64,000 nt of DNA from the NCBI RefSeq assembly GCF_000282315.2, contig NZ_AKJN02000006.1, positions 124,001 to 188,000 on the forward strand, given 5' to 3'. The translations under genes and the position numbers were made by a program. The notes beneath the pieces are model-generated. The model searched no databases, was not told where the DNA came from, and was given only the letters and a program-made list of their open reading frames with translations. The DNA is from Pseudomonas sp. GM41(2012) (GTDB taxonomy: Bacteria; Pseudomonadota; Gammaproteobacteria; Pseudomonadales; Pseudomonadaceae). Positions 42,889-52,530 of this stretch are shown here, piece by piece; position 1 is the stretch's first letter, and each line of letters begins with the position of its first letter.

Positions 42889-44295
42889 ATGAATAGCCTG
42901 AACTCCAAAGATTCGAACGGTCAGTTGGCACAGGGTTTCAAGCCGCGACACGTCACCATGCTTTCCATCGCGGGGATTATCGGCGCAGGCTTGTTTGTTG
43001 GGTCGGGACATGCCATCGCTGCTGCCGGTCCGGCGGTATTGCTGGCTTATCTGTGCTCCGGCCTGTTGGTCGTATTGGTCATGCGCATGCTGGGCGAAAT
43101 GGCAGTGGCCAACCCGGACACTGGTTCTTTCTCAACCTATGCCGATCAGGCGATCGGGCGTTGGGCCGGCTTCACCATCGGCTGGCTCTACTGGTGGTTC
43201 TGGGTGTTGGTGATTCCGATCGAAGCGCTCGCGGCCGGGCATGTATTGAACCAATGGTTTCCGCAAGTCGACACCTGGCTGTTTGCCTTGTCATCCATTG
43301 TCCTGTTGGTCGTGACCAACCTGTTCAGTGTGTCCAAATACGGCGAGTTCGAATTCTGGTTTGCGATGGCCAAGGTCGTGGCGATCATCGGATTTATCGG
43401 CCTTGGTTTTGCGGTGTTGATGGGTTGGATTCCCGAGCGGGAAGCCAGCGGGTTGAGTCGACTCATGGAGGAACATGGCGGGTTTGCGCCCAATGGTTTG
43501 TCAGCGGTCGTAGGTGCTTTCATCACCATCATGTTCAGCTTCATCGGTACAGAAGCGGTGACCATCGCTGCGGCCGAATCCAGCAATCCTGCGCAGAACA
43601 TCGCTAAAGCCACACGTTCGGTGATCTGGCGCATTGGGGTGTTCTACCTGCTGTCCATTTTCGTGGTCATTTCCGTGGTGCCCTGGAATGATCCGTTGCT
43701 GGCGTCGGTGGGCTCTTACCAGCGAGCGCTGGAACTGATGAACATCCCCCACGCCAAGTTCATGGTAGATGTGGTGGTGTTGATTGCTGTGGCCAGCTGC
43801 ATGAACTCGTCGATCTATATTGCCTCGCGCATGTTGTTTTCGCTGGGCAAGCGCGGTGATGCACCGAAGCCGCTGAAGGTGACGTCGTCGGCGGGCGTGC
43901 CGAGAGCTGCGGTGATCGCCAGCACCGTACTGGGTGCCGGTGTGACCTTGTTCAGCTATTTCATGCCAGCCGGACTGTTCCAGTTTCTGCTCGCCAGCTC
44001 CGGCGCCATTGCGTTGTTGGTGTACCTGGTTATCGCCGTGTCGCAATTGCGCATGCGCAAGATTCTGCGTCGGCAGAACGTCACGCTGACCTTCAAGATG
44101 TGGTTGTTTCCCTGGCTCACCTGGTTGGTCATCGTGTTCATCTGCGCAGCGTTGGCAGTGATGATGGTGACGCCCGAGCACCGTATGGAGGTTTCTTCGA
44201 CCATCGGCCTGGCGCTGGTGATTTCCTTTATCGGCCTTGTGACCACGCGTCACCATGGTCAGCCGCAGAGGGCGGTGTCGGCGGAAAGTGCATAG
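42889..44295 (+). CDS. Amino-acid permease, APC family (GabP-like)
   Basis: 468 residues with about 12 transmembrane helices. AAT-subfamily marks: FKPRHVTMLSIAGIIGAGLFVGSGHAIAAAGP (16-47), [40 protein letters not shown] region at about 70-105, and FSFIGTEAVTIAAAESSNP. This most resembles the GABA permease GabP; uptake of GABA or a related amino acid is likely. It stands upstream of a GlxA-type regulator, without catabolic genes of its own in this direction. Confidence 0.88.
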   Translation: MNSLNSKDSNGQLAQGFKPRHVTMLSIAGIIGAGLFVGSGHAIAAAGPAVLLAYLCSGLLVVLVMRMLGEMAVANPDTGSFSTYADQAIGRWAGFTIGWLYWWFWVLVIPIEALAAGHVLNQWFPQVDTWLFALSSIVLLVVTNLFSVSKYGEFEFWFAMAKVVAIIGFIGLGFAVLMGWIPEREASGLSRLMEEHGGFAPNGLSAVVGAFITIMFSFIGTEAVTIAAAESSNPAQNIAKATRSVIWRIGVFYLLSIFVVISVVPWNDPLLASVGSYQRALELMNIPHAKFMVDVVVLIAVASCMNSSIYIASRMLFSLGKRGDAPKPLKVTSSAGVPRAAVIASTVLGAGVTLFSYFMPAGLFQFLLASSGAIALLVYLVIAVSQLRMRKILRRQNVTLTFKMWLFPWLTWLVIVFICAALAVMMVTPEHRMEVSSTIGLALVISFIGLVTTRHHGQPQRAVSAESA

Positions 44296-44407
44296 CAGTT
44301 ACATCCAGCGTAAACCTGCTTGCGACCTTATCAGTGCTCGAGCAGTGGCCAGGCGGCAAAACCGCCTGCGCCACAGGCCATTACCGTCACTGCGAGAATA
44401 ATCTTCG

Positions 44408-45499
44408 ATGGCATACGACACCTCCAGGGCCGCTCCTCCCCAATCCATTGGTTTTTTGCTGCTGGACCAATTCACTTTGATCTCTCTGGCGTCTGCAGTA
44501 GAGCCTCTACGAATGGCCAATCAGTTGACCGGTCAAGAGCTCTATCGTTGGCATACTTTGAGTTTGGCGGGGGAGCAGGTATGGGCAAGCGACGGCATGC
44601 CCATCACTCCAAACTCCTCGATCATTAACGCACCGATGCTTGATACCGTAATCGTCTGCGGTGGCATTGGCATTCAAAGCGCTGTGACCCGGGAACACGT
44701 TACCTGGTTGCGATCCCAGGCACGGCGTTCGAAGCGGATCGGGGGCGTGTGCACCGGCAGTTGGGCCTTGGCCAAGGCAGGCTTGCTCGATGGCTTCGAT
44801 TGCAGTGTGCACTGGGAATTTCTGGCCGCCATGCAGGAAGCTTTTCCGCGAGTGAACCTCAGCTCCAGTTTATTCACCCTCGACCGTGACCGCTTCACCA
44901 GTTCTGGTGGAACTGCGCCAATGGACATGATGCTGCACCTGATCAGTCGCGATCATGGTCATGAACTATCAGCGGCCATCTCCGAAATGTTCGTCTACGA
45001 GCGAATCCGCAACGAGCAGGATCACCAACGAGTGCCCCTCAAGCACATGCTCGGTACCCATCAACCAAAGTTGCAGGAAGTCGTCGCCTTGATGGAGGCC
45101 AATCTGGAAGAACCGATCGACCTCGATGAACTGGCGAATTATGTCGGCTTGTCACGTCGACAGCTTGAGCGGTTGTTCCAGAAGTACCTACATTCCTCGC
45201 CTTCGCGGTATTACCTCAAACTGCGCCTGATTCGCGCACGTCAGTTGCTCAAGCAAACGCCGATCTCCATCGTAGAGTTGTCGGTGGTGTGTGGCTTTGT
45301 GTCCACACCCCATTTTTCAAAGTGCTATCGCGAGTGTTTCGGCATTCCACCCAGCGACGAGCGCTTGGTGGCGCAAACGCACCCGCTAGTGACAGCAAGA
45401 TCGATTGCGCAGGCATTGCCATTGGCAAGGCCGATGAGCTTGCTGGATCAGGCACGTGATGAGTCAACCTTCGCAAGTATCAAAATTTTGAAATCCTGA
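44408..45499 (+). CDS. GlxA-type transcriptional regulator (DJ-1-like domain plus AraC helix-turn-helix)
   Basis: 363 residues. N-terminal DJ-1/PfpI-like domain (SIGFLLLDQFTLISLASAVEPLRMAN; GGVCTGSWALAKAGLLDG at the nucleophile elbow) and C-terminal AraC DNA-binding domain (PIDLDELANYVGLSRRQLERLFQKYLHSSPSRYYLKLRL). In Pseudomonas this type includes ArgR, GbdR and CdhR, which control arginine, glycine betaine and carnitine catabolism. It could act on the permease upstream or on the amino-acid cluster downstream (45716-53949); both are speculative. Confidence 0.9.
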   Translation: MAYDTSRAAPPQSIGFLLLDQFTLISLASAVEPLRMANQLTGQELYRWHTLSLAGEQVWASDGMPITPNSSIINAPMLDTVIVCGGIGIQSAVTREHVTWLRSQARRSKRIGGVCTGSWALAKAGLLDGFDCSVHWEFLAAMQEAFPRVNLSSSLFTLDRDRFTSSGGTAPMDMMLHLISRDHGHELSAAISEMFVYERIRNEQDHQRVPLKHMLGTHQPKLQEVVALMEANLEEPIDLDELANYVGLSRRQLERLFQKYLHSSPSRYYLKLRLIRARQLLKQTPISIVELSVVCGFVSTPHFSKCYRECFGIPPSDERLVAQTHPLVTARSIAQALPLARPMSLLDQARDESTFASIKILKS

Positions 45500-45715
45500 A
45501 CAATCGGGGTGATCTTTTCGACTTCGGGACCGCCGATCCCGCGTGGCGCGGCGGTATCTGGCAACCCCTTCAAAAGCTCTTTCATATCGATCATCCATTA
45601 AAAAAAACACCCCTTAGCCCCAGATAACATGATTTTTCACACGCTCAAGCCTTCCCTATAGTCATCGCAAGCCCAATCGGAACACATCTGTGTTTCATCG
45701 ATGCGAGATAAATTT

Positions 45716-46984
45716 ATGGATGACAAGACAAAACCCGGCCATAGCCAGGGTGCTGGTTTGGGGACGCGAGTGGTTTGGGGAGGGGAGCAAGTTCAGCATC
45801 CCTACAACGCTACCCAAACTCCCATCGTAGTCAGTGCCGCCTACGGTTACCAAGACATTGATGAATGGTATGACGTGGCATTGGGTAAAGAACCTGGCTT
45901 CATTTACAGCCGCATGAGCAACCCTACGGTCTCTGTCCTGGAAGACAAACTCTGCGAGCTTGAAAGCGCAGAGTCGGCTGTCGCGTTCAGTACCGGGATG
46001 GCCGCAATCAGTGGAGTGCTGCATACCTTCCTGTCCTGTGGTCAGCGTGTGGTTTCTACACGCGACAGTTACGGCGGCACAAACAAAATCTTCGAAGAGT
46101 TTCTCCCTCGCATGGGAGTCGAGGTCACGCTTTGCGATACCCTCGACACCGAATCTATCGAGTATGAGATCGCAAAAGGCTGCAATGTCCTTTACCTGGA
46201 AACCCCGACGAACCCAACACTGAAGGTTCTGGATATTCGACGTCTGGTGGTGGCAGCGAAGCGCGTTGGGGCTTTGGTCATAGCAGACAATACGTTCGCG
46301 ACGCCTTTAAATCAGAATCCCCTTGCCCTTGGGGTTGATGTGGTAGTTCACAGCGCTACCAAGTTTCTGTCCGGTCATGGCGATGTGCTTGGCGGTATGG
46401 TCTGCGGCAGCGAGGATCTTATGTCTCAAGTTCGCCACTACCGCGAAATCAATGGGGCCTCGCTGGATCCGTTCTCGGCTTATCTCATCATCCGGGGCAT
46501 CAAGACTCTGGCTTTGCGTCTTCGTCAGCAGCAGGTGAGCGCACAAGCACTGGCCGAGTATCTCTGCACCGAGCCGCTGGTTGAATCTGTGAACTATCCG
46601 GGACTGCCTCAACATCGAGGTCATGTCATTGCTCGCTCGCAGATGCGTGGATTTGGCGCAATTGTCAGCTTCGTGCTGGTAGGGGGCATGGACACAGTGA
46701 CTCGTTTGCTACCGCTGCTTAAGTATGCCCATCGTGCGGGCAACCTGGGAGCGGTTGAAACCATCTACGGGCCGGCACGGACGACTAGCCATGTGGAAAA
46801 CACCTTGGATGAGCGCGAGGCACTTGGGATTTCTGAGGGCTTGGTCAGGGTCTCTGTAGGTATTGAAGATACGGCCGACTTGCTGGCTGATCTTAAACAA
46901 GCATTTGAGTTGGTTCGCAGTAAACAAGGTCATTCAAGCCTCCACGCTGGAAACACCGAGCGTTTCACCGAGGTGGGAACCTGA
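45716..46984 (+). CDS. Cys/Met-metabolism PLP enzyme, candidate canavanine gamma-lyase
   Basis: 422 residues from ATG 45716 (ATG 45701 is an alternative). The fold type I aminotransferase-like enzyme has YSRMSNPTV at 64-72, substrate and cofactor blocks FSTGMAAI and YGGTNKIF, and PLP lysine Lys216 in SATKFLSGHGDV. The YGGT region carries Gly where methionine gamma-lyases have a distinctive Cys, so it is closer to cystathionine gamma-synthase/lyase. Downstream genes for homoserine dehydrogenase and an aldehyde dehydrogenase suggest it makes homoserine by gamma-elimination from an O-substituted homoserine. Canavanine gamma-lyase, described in Pseudomonas and Rhizobiales, is the best-fitting activity; cystathionine or O-acylhomoserine chemistry is the alternative. 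Confidence 0.75.
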   Translation: MDDKTKPGHSQGAGLGTRVVWGGEQVQHPYNATQTPIVVSAAYGYQDIDEWYDVALGKEPGFIYSRMSNPTVSVLEDKLCELESAESAVAFSTGMAAISGVLHTFLSCGQRVVSTRDSYGGTNKIFEEFLPRMGVEVTLCDTLDTESIEYEIAKGCNVLYLETPTNPTLKVLDIRRLVVAAKRVGALVIADNTFATPLNQNPLALGVDVVVHSATKFLSGHGDVLGGMVCGSEDLMSQVRHYREINGASLDPFSAYLIIRGIKTLALRLRQQQVSAQALAEYLCTEPLVESVNYPGLPQHRGHVIARSQMRGFGAIVSFVLVGGMDTVTRLLPLLKYAHRAGNLGAVETIYGPARTTSHVENTLDEREALGISEGLVRVSVGIEDTADLLADLKQAFELVRSKQGHSSLHAGNTERFTEVGT

Positions 46985-47103
46985 ACTCGGTAAGACTTCC
47001 GTTCATGAATAGTGAAAACAATAACAACTAGCGACAAATTAATTGTGCTGCCTATTAGTCGGTTACGAGAAATTTTGTCCGAGCATTTCATGAGAATATA
47101 GCT

Positions 47104-48543
47104 ATGACTATCCAAGCAAAAAACGATCAGTCCGATCCAGGGTTGAATTTCAAAAAAGAAATGCAAACCCGTCACATTGTTATGTTGGCGTTGGGCGGAG
47201 TTATCGGTACGGGATTATTCCTTACCTCCGGTTATACCGTTAATCAGGCAGGGCCACTCGGTGCGGTAATTGCCTACATCATCGGCGCGGTGATGGTGTA
47301 TCTGGTAATGGTCTGTCTCGGTGAGTTGGCGGTACAGATGCCAGAAACCGGATCTTTCAGTACTTATGCAACTCGATACTTGGGCCCAGGTACGGGTTAT
47401 ACAGTGGCCTGGCTGTACTGGCTCACTTGGGCCGTAGCTATTGGGTCTGAATTTACGGCTGCGGGTATCCTGATGGTTCGGTGGTTCCCCGATACACCGG
47501 TATGGATTTGGAGCGCTTTTTTTGCCATTGGAGTCTTTGTAAGCAACGTTGTATCTGTTCGTCTGTTTGCGGAGACTGAATTCTGGCTTTCGCTGATTAA
47601 AGTTTTGACAGTTATCACTTTTATCGTCATTGGCGGTGGGGCTATTTGCGGCCTCTTCCAGGTACAGCATTTGCAGGGCGCTGGTCTCTCCAACTTTACC
47701 CGCGAAGGGCTTTTCCCTACAGGTTTCTTACCCATTGCGATGACACTTCTAGCTGTCTCCTTCGCATTTTCCGGGACTGAGCTTATCGGGATTGCGGCAG
47801 GTGAAGCGCAGGATCCTCAGACAAGCGTTCCCAAGGCGATCCGCACCACAGTAGTACGTTTGGCGCTGTTCTTCGTAGGTACGATTTTTGTCCTTGCGAC
47901 CTTGCTGCCTCGCGAGCAGGCCGGCGTCATCGAAAGTCCCTTCGTGATGGTGTTCGAGCTGATTGGTATCCCGTACTCAGCTGACATCATGAACTTCGTC
48001 ATTCTTACTGCGCTGATTTCTGCGGCTAACTCAGGGTTGTATGCGGCTTCGCGCATGCTTTGGACGCTCAGTGATCAAGGGCACATGCCTAAGCGTTTCG
48101 CCAGGCTATCGCGCCAGGGTACGCCGGTTAATGCGATCGTCTTGAGTATGGCCGGTGCTGTCGCGTCTCTTCTAAGCAGTGTGCTTGCACCGAATACGGT
48201 TTACCTGGCCCTTGTGTCGATTTCTGGACTTGCAGTGGTGGTCGTGTGGATGAGTATCGCTGCGAGCCAGATAGCCTTCCGCCGACAATACGTCGCCAAT
48301 GGCGGGCGAGTTGAGGATCTGCATTTCCGTGTACGCGGCTACCCTTGGGTTCCAATTGGTGCGCTGTTGTGCTGCTTGCTGGCCTGTGTCGGTATTGCCT
48401 TTGATCCGGAACAGCGTGTAGCACTTTACTTCGGCCTTCCGTTTATCGCGTGGTGTTACTTCGTTTATTGGATCACCCGCAAAAAGCGAGAAGAACGGTT
48501 GGCATTGGCGGCAGCTGTCCATCATTCCGCTGGCGCAGCTTGA
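47104..48543 (+). CDS. Amino-acid permease, APC family
   Basis: 479 residues, 12 transmembrane helices. [32 protein letters not shown] at about 20-51 and [26 protein letters not shown] are AAT-family marks, closest in look to lysine/basic amino-acid permeases. It lies 119 bases after the PLP enzyme and likely imports that enzyme's amino-acid substrate. A basic amino acid such as canavanine would fit a LysP-like carrier, but specificity cannot be read from the sequence. Confidence 0.88.
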   Translation: MTIQAKNDQSDPGLNFKKEMQTRHIVMLALGGVIGTGLFLTSGYTVNQAGPLGAVIAYIIGAVMVYLVMVCLGELAVQMPETGSFSTYATRYLGPGTGYTVAWLYWLTWAVAIGSEFTAAGILMVRWFPDTPVWIWSAFFAIGVFVSNVVSVRLFAETEFWLSLIKVLTVITFIVIGGGAICGLFQVQHLQGAGLSNFTREGLFPTGFLPIAMTLLAVSFAFSGTELIGIAAGEAQDPQTSVPKAIRTTVVRLALFFVGTIFVLATLLPREQAGVIESPFVMVFELIGIPYSADIMNFVILTALISAANSGLYAASRMLWTLSDQGHMPKRFARLSRQGTPVNAIVLSMAGAVASLLSSVLAPNTVYLALVSISGLAVVVVWMSIAASQIAFRRQYVANGGRVEDLHFRVRGYPWVPIGALLCCLLACVGIAFDPEQRVALYFGLPFIAWCYFVYWITRKKREERLALAAAVHHSAGAA

Positions 48544-48593
48544 TTGGCTCAGGCAATGATTGAGCTCCGATAAGTTTCGATAAGGTTGCGCCG

Positions 48594-49484
48594 ATGAATC
48601 AGAAATCACTACCACCCTTGAATTGGTTGAGGGCATTCGAAGTGTCGGCGCGGTATTTGAATTTCACCCATGCAGCGGAGGAGTTGCACCTGACTCAAGG
48701 TGCAGTCAGTCAACAGATCCGTCAGTTGGAGGGGCACCTCGGTGTGGCGCTATTCAAGCGCCTGCCCCGAGGGCTTGGCTTGAGCGAAGAAGGGCAGTCG
48801 TACTTGCCAGTGGTACAGGACGCAATCAGTCGTCTGGCGGTGGGTACCAACGAGATCTTTGGTCAGCGTAATCGAAGGCATGTGAAGGTGCGTGGCAGCC
48901 TTTCCTTCCTTCATTATTGGTTGGCGCCTCGGCTCGCAGATTTTTGTCGAGAGTATCCCCTCATCGACATCCGATACATCAGCAACATTTGGGTGAAGGA
49001 ACCGGACGGAGAGGATGACCTGGAGATTCGCTGGGGATGCGGTGAGTGGTCGGGATTGCACTCTCAGCGATTAACGTGGGACATCCTCCAGCCCGTTTGC
49101 TCGCCAGAGCTTATGGCCAGCTCACCGATACGTGAGCCTCGCGATTTGATGAACCATTCTTTGCTTCACGTGTTGGGGTACGAGGAAGGTTGGGGTTACT
49201 GGTTGAAGCGGGTTGGAGCAAACGAAGTCGATTATTCCCGTGGTCTTCAGTTCGACACACTGATATCCACAATTCGCATGGCAGAACTAGGTCAGGGCGT
49301 CGCCTTGGCGCGGTCTTCCGTAGTGGAAGATTTGCTCAAGAGTGGGCACCTGATTGCTCCGTTCAATCACCGAATCGAGGCCAGCGAGTCTTTTTATCTA
49401 GTACGTGAGCAGGCCGAGGAGCTTTCGACTGATGCCGCGACTTTTTCTACTTGGTTGGTGGCTCAAGCTCACCGCCTTTTGTAA
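48594..49484 (+). CDS. LysR-family transcriptional regulator (GcvA-like)
   Basis: 296 residues, AAGG before the start. Helix-turn-helix LNFTHAAEELHLTQGAVSQQIRQLEGHLG (about 21-49), then an effector domain (VKVRGSLSFLHYWLAPRLADF). It sits inside the gamma-lyase/homoserine dehydrogenase cluster on the same strand, between the permease (51-base gap) and the threonine-synthase-like gene (19-base gap). It is probably the main activator of the cluster. Confidence 0.9.
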   Translation: MNQKSLPPLNWLRAFEVSARYLNFTHAAEELHLTQGAVSQQIRQLEGHLGVALFKRLPRGLGLSEEGQSYLPVVQDAISRLAVGTNEIFGQRNRRHVKVRGSLSFLHYWLAPRLADFCREYPLIDIRYISNIWVKEPDGEDDLEIRWGCGEWSGLHSQRLTWDILQPVCSPELMASSPIREPRDLMNHSLLHVLGYEEGWGYWLKRVGANEVDYSRGLQFDTLISTIRMAELGQGVALARSSVVEDLLKSGHLIAPFNHRIEASESFYLVREQAEELSTDAATFSTWLVAQAHRLL

Positions 49485-49502
49485 TTCTGATCTGGAGTCA
49501 TC

Positions 49503-50891
49503 ATGCATTACGTAAGCACACGCGGCGGTGACGTGCGGGCGGATTTTCGCAGTGTGGTTCTGTCGGGGCTAGCCGACGATGGTGGTCTCTATGTCCCGGC
49601 AAGTTTGCCTGTCTTCACTGAGAAGCAAATTACCAGTTGGTCGTGGTTACCATTCGATGAGCTGGTCTGGCGAGTGGTCTCACCCTACGTTGGCTCTTCC
49701 ATGGACGAAAGCACGCTGCGGGCCTTGCTGAGCGACAGCTATCGAAACTTCAACCACCGCGCTATTACGCCACTTGAACAGATTGGCCATAACGAGTGGA
49801 TACTTCAGCTGTTTCATGGCCCGACCCATTCGTCCAAAGATTTTGCTGCGCAACTGCAATCGCGCTTGGTGGAGCACTTCTTGGGTGAGGTCGGTGGAGA
49901 GGCGCTGATCGTCGGCGCGACCAATGGCGATACCGGACTGGCTGCGCTTGAGGCGTTTGCTAACTGCCCGGGCACTCGGATGGCGATACTGTATCCGCGC
50001 AATGGGCTACCGGCTGAGCAACTCTCAGTCCTGCAAGCAGCAGACCCAGAGCGGGTTCAGCTTTTTCCAGTAGATGGCAACTTTGACGATTGCCAGACGC
50101 TGGTCTCTCGGCTCTTTCGCGCCTGGCCGTTAGATGGGGTAATACCGATCTGTTTCAACTCCACGAACTGGGTCGGCGTCCTCGCACAGATCGTTTTTTA
50201 TTTCCATGCTGCCTTGCAACTGGGGGGCGGGACACGTCCTGTAGGCTTCAGCGTTCCAGCAGCCAGCTCTGCTGAGATCTATGCCGGCTACATCGCTCAG
50301 AAAATGGGATTACCCATCAACCAGGTGATCATTTCTACGAACAGTAATGACGCACTTCACCAGTTCATTCACCGCAATCGCTACTCGACCCGAGTGAGCA
50401 ACCGAACATTGTCTCCGGCGATGGACTTCTCCCTGTTTTCCAATTTGGAGCGGTTCATTTGGGAGCTGTATGGGCACGATGGCAGCTCAACGAAGGCGTT
50501 AATGGAGCACTTTGAGGAGTGCGGCGAGTTAAGCATTGGCAACCAGCAGTGGCTCCGAGCCCGAGTTTTGTTCGATTCCTATGCAGTAGACGAATCACAG
50601 GTTCGCGACGAAGTCGTCAAGTTGTTCCGTGAGACCGGGTCTGCCATTGATCCGCATACCGCTGTGGGCGTGCTGGCTGGCCGAATTCATCGACGCAGTC
50701 TGGGGGCTCCAATGGTGACCTTTGGGCAAATTGCTCCGGCCAAATCTGCGGCTCTATTGTCCGAGTTAGGTGTCTGGCAGAAAGAGGTGCCAACAATTCC
50801 TGACATCTTTGCTCAGCCACCGTACTTGGCTAAAGGTGATCTAGACGGTCTATGCCAGGCCCTTTTGTTGGCGCAGCAGAGGCACGTATGA
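49503..50891 (+). CDS. Threonine-synthase-like PLP enzyme
   Basis: 462 residues with a good Shine-Dalgarno (TGGAG). Typical ThrC start (MHYVSTRGGDV), PLP-lysine Lys112 in FHGPTHSSKDFAAQ, and glycine loop ATNGDTGLAA. Consensus ThrC reads GPTLAFKDFA and ATSGDTGSA, and the NSINWxR-type block is here NSTNWVGVLAQ, lacking the Arg. These changes near the substrate-phosphate side suggest a substrate other than O-phosphohomoserine. No homoserine kinase gene is near. It overlaps the Lrp gene by 4 bases. It may be a paralogue dedicated to the catabolic cluster, in addition to a housekeeping ThrC elsewhere. Confidence 0.8.
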   Translation: MHYVSTRGGDVRADFRSVVLSGLADDGGLYVPASLPVFTEKQITSWSWLPFDELVWRVVSPYVGSSMDESTLRALLSDSYRNFNHRAITPLEQIGHNEWILQLFHGPTHSSKDFAAQLQSRLVEHFLGEVGGEALIVGATNGDTGLAALEAFANCPGTRMAILYPRNGLPAEQLSVLQAADPERVQLFPVDGNFDDCQTLVSRLFRAWPLDGVIPICFNSTNWVGVLAQIVFYFHAALQLGGGTRPVGFSVPAASSAEIYAGYIAQKMGLPINQVIISTNSNDALHQFIHRNRYSTRVSNRTLSPAMDFSLFSNLERFIWELYGHDGSSTKALMEHFEECGELSIGNQQWLRARVLFDSYAVDESQVRDEVVKLFRETGSAIDPHTAVGVLAGRIHRRSLGAPMVTFGQIAPAKSAALLSELGVWQKEVPTIPDIFAQPPYLAKGDLDGLCQALLLAQQRHV

Positions 50892-51325
50892 AGCGCATTC
50901 TGGATCCGCTGGATGAGCGCATACTTGCCGAACTTACAGCGAATGCTCGTATCGCCCATGTTGAGCTGGGCGCCAAGGTCAACTTGTCTCGCAATGCTGT
51001 GCGCCAGCGCATTGAGCGTCTTGAGCGAGACGGCGCCATCCAGGGTTATACAGTACGTCTGGGTGATTCCCGACGGCCTTCTTCGCTGATCAGTGCAGTG
51101 ATCTTTGTCTACCGCTACGACCGCATGCGTGGAGAAGAGGTACTTGCCGCGCTGCGCTCGCTCCCCGAGGTGGTTCAGTGTGAAGTCTTGAGTGGTGAGT
51201 TTGATTTGATGCTTCGAGTCAATGCTGCCTCTCCCGAACGTGTCCATCTCGTTTGGAAGGAAATCTCTGCGATGCCAGGGGTGGAAAACACCGTCACCTC
51301 ATTCGTCCTTTCTGCAGTGTTTTGA
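50888..51325 (+). CDS. Lrp/AsnC-family transcriptional regulator
   Basis: 145 residues. ATG 50888 overlaps the upstream stop (ATGA). Winged helix-turn-helix LDERILAELTANARIAHVELGAKVNLSRNAVRQRIERLE (about 8-46) and a C-terminal RAM ligand domain (YRYDRMRGEEVLAALRSLPEVVQCEVLSGEFDLMLRV). Such proteins sense amino acids and often control a neighbouring amino-acid degradation operon, here the homoserine dehydrogenase and aldehyde dehydrogenase pair that begins 151 bases downstream. Confidence 0.92.
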   Translation: MKRILDPLDERILAELTANARIAHVELGAKVNLSRNAVRQRIERLERDGAIQGYTVRLGDSRRPSSLISAVIFVYRYDRMRGEEVLAALRSLPEVVQCEVLSGEFDLMLRVNAASPERVHLVWKEISAMPGVENTVTSFVLSAVF

Positions 51326-51476
51326 GCACAAAGAAAGACGCTTTCTGCCCCTGTACACACCTTGTCTTGCTGTACGGGCAAAACGGCCATCAAATACAGC
51401 ACTCTGCCATATTCAACTGCCAAAGCTCGGCTCTTAGGATGTTCCTATCGAACAACATCAATAAAGGAACAGCTTT

Positions 51477-52517
51477 ATGACTGAGTACAAAATTGCCTTG
51501 GTAGGGTTTGGTGGCGTGAACCGTGGCTTCGCCCAATTGGTCGCCGATCGTAATGCCGAGTGGAAAGAGTCCCTGGGCTTCACTATCAAAATTGTCGGTG
51601 TCACCGATCTGTTCCTGGGCTCCATCGTTGCTAAAGACGGTCTGGAAGCAAAGCAGTTGGTCGCGCTGCCCGTTGAAAAAGGTGCTTTCGCTCAACTGCC
51701 TGGCGGCAATGCTGAGGCCTTCAATGAAACTGTGATCAAGCATTCTGGTGCTGACATGATTGCTGAAGCCACCTTCACCAACCCTGTCGATGGTGAGCCC
51801 GCTACTACGTTCTGCCGCTGGGCACTGGAAAGCGGCATCCATGTTGTGACCACCAACAAGGGGCCGATTGCGTTACACGGCGCTGAGCTTAAGGATTTGG
51901 CGCGTCGTAATGGTGTTGCCTTCGAGTACGAAGGTTCGGTTATGAGCGGTACGCCAGTGATTCGCCTGGCAAGACAGGCTATGGCTGGTGCAGAGGTTCA
52001 AGGCTTTGAAGGCATACTGAACGGGACCTCCAATTACGTGCTGACACGCATGAAGGACGGCCTGACTTTTAACGACGCAGTCACAGAGGCCCAACAGCTC
52101 GGCTATGCCGAGGCAGACCCAACTGCTGATGTGGAGGGTTTTGACGTTCGTCTCAAGGTGGTGATCCTCGCCAACGAACTGCTCAATGCTCGATTGAGCG
52201 TCAGTGATGTGGCTTGCTCAGGGATTAGCAGCATCAGTCCAGAAGACATCGCTCAAGCAAGTGCCAACGGTGCAAGTTGGAAGCTGATCGGCTCTGCAAA
52301 TCGCGAAGTTGATGGCTCGGTTCGAGCGAGTGTGGAAGCTCGACTGCTGCCGAATTCGCATCCTCTTGCAGGAATTTCCGGCGCCACGAACGCGGTGTCG
52401 TTCAATACTGCACTGCTGGGTGCCGTCACTGTATCCGGCCCTGGAGCAGGTCGTATCGAGACTGCCTTTGCATTGCTGTCAGACATCATCGCCATCCATA
52501 CCACCCACGGCAAGTAA
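51477..52517 (+). CDS. Homoserine dehydrogenase (short form without ACT domain)
   Basis: 346 residues with AAGGAAC before ATG. NAD(P) loop GFGGVNRG (10-17), TTNKGP (125-130), [11 protein letters not shown] (182-192) and [21 protein letters not shown] (211-231), including the catalytic Lys227 and substrate Asp region. The roughly 90-residue regulatory ACT domain of biosynthetic enzymes is absent, so threonine feedback is not expected. That fits an oxidative, catabolic role: homoserine to aspartate 4-semialdehyde. It is followed 13 bases later by an aldehyde dehydrogenase. In Rhizobium leguminosarum a plasmid-borne homoserine dehydrogenase is needed for growth on homoserine. Confidence 0.9.
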   Translation: MTEYKIALVGFGGVNRGFAQLVADRNAEWKESLGFTIKIVGVTDLFLGSIVAKDGLEAKQLVALPVEKGAFAQLPGGNAEAFNETVIKHSGADMIAEATFTNPVDGEPATTFCRWALESGIHVVTTNKGPIALHGAELKDLARRNGVAFEYEGSVMSGTPVIRLARQAMAGAEVQGFEGILNGTSNYVLTRMKDGLTFNDAVTEAQQLGYAEADPTADVEGFDVRLKVVILANELLNARLSVSDVACSGISSISPEDIAQASANGASWKLIGSANREVDGSVRASVEARLLPNSHPLAGISGATNAVSFNTALLGAVTVSGPGAGRIETAFALLSDIIAIHTTHGK

Positions 52518-52530
52518 TAGGAGAGCAGTC

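Noticed and set aside
45448..45585. 45-codon minus-strand frame starting MKELLKGLPDTAAPRG
   Set aside because: It reads like a plausible N-terminus and has a weak GGATG upstream, but overlaps the end of the GlxA-type gene and has no recognised domain; too short to call.
52309..52530. Upstream extension of the aldehyde dehydrogenase frame
   Set aside because: It lies inside the homoserine dehydrogenase gene in another frame; AGGAGA marks ATG 52531.
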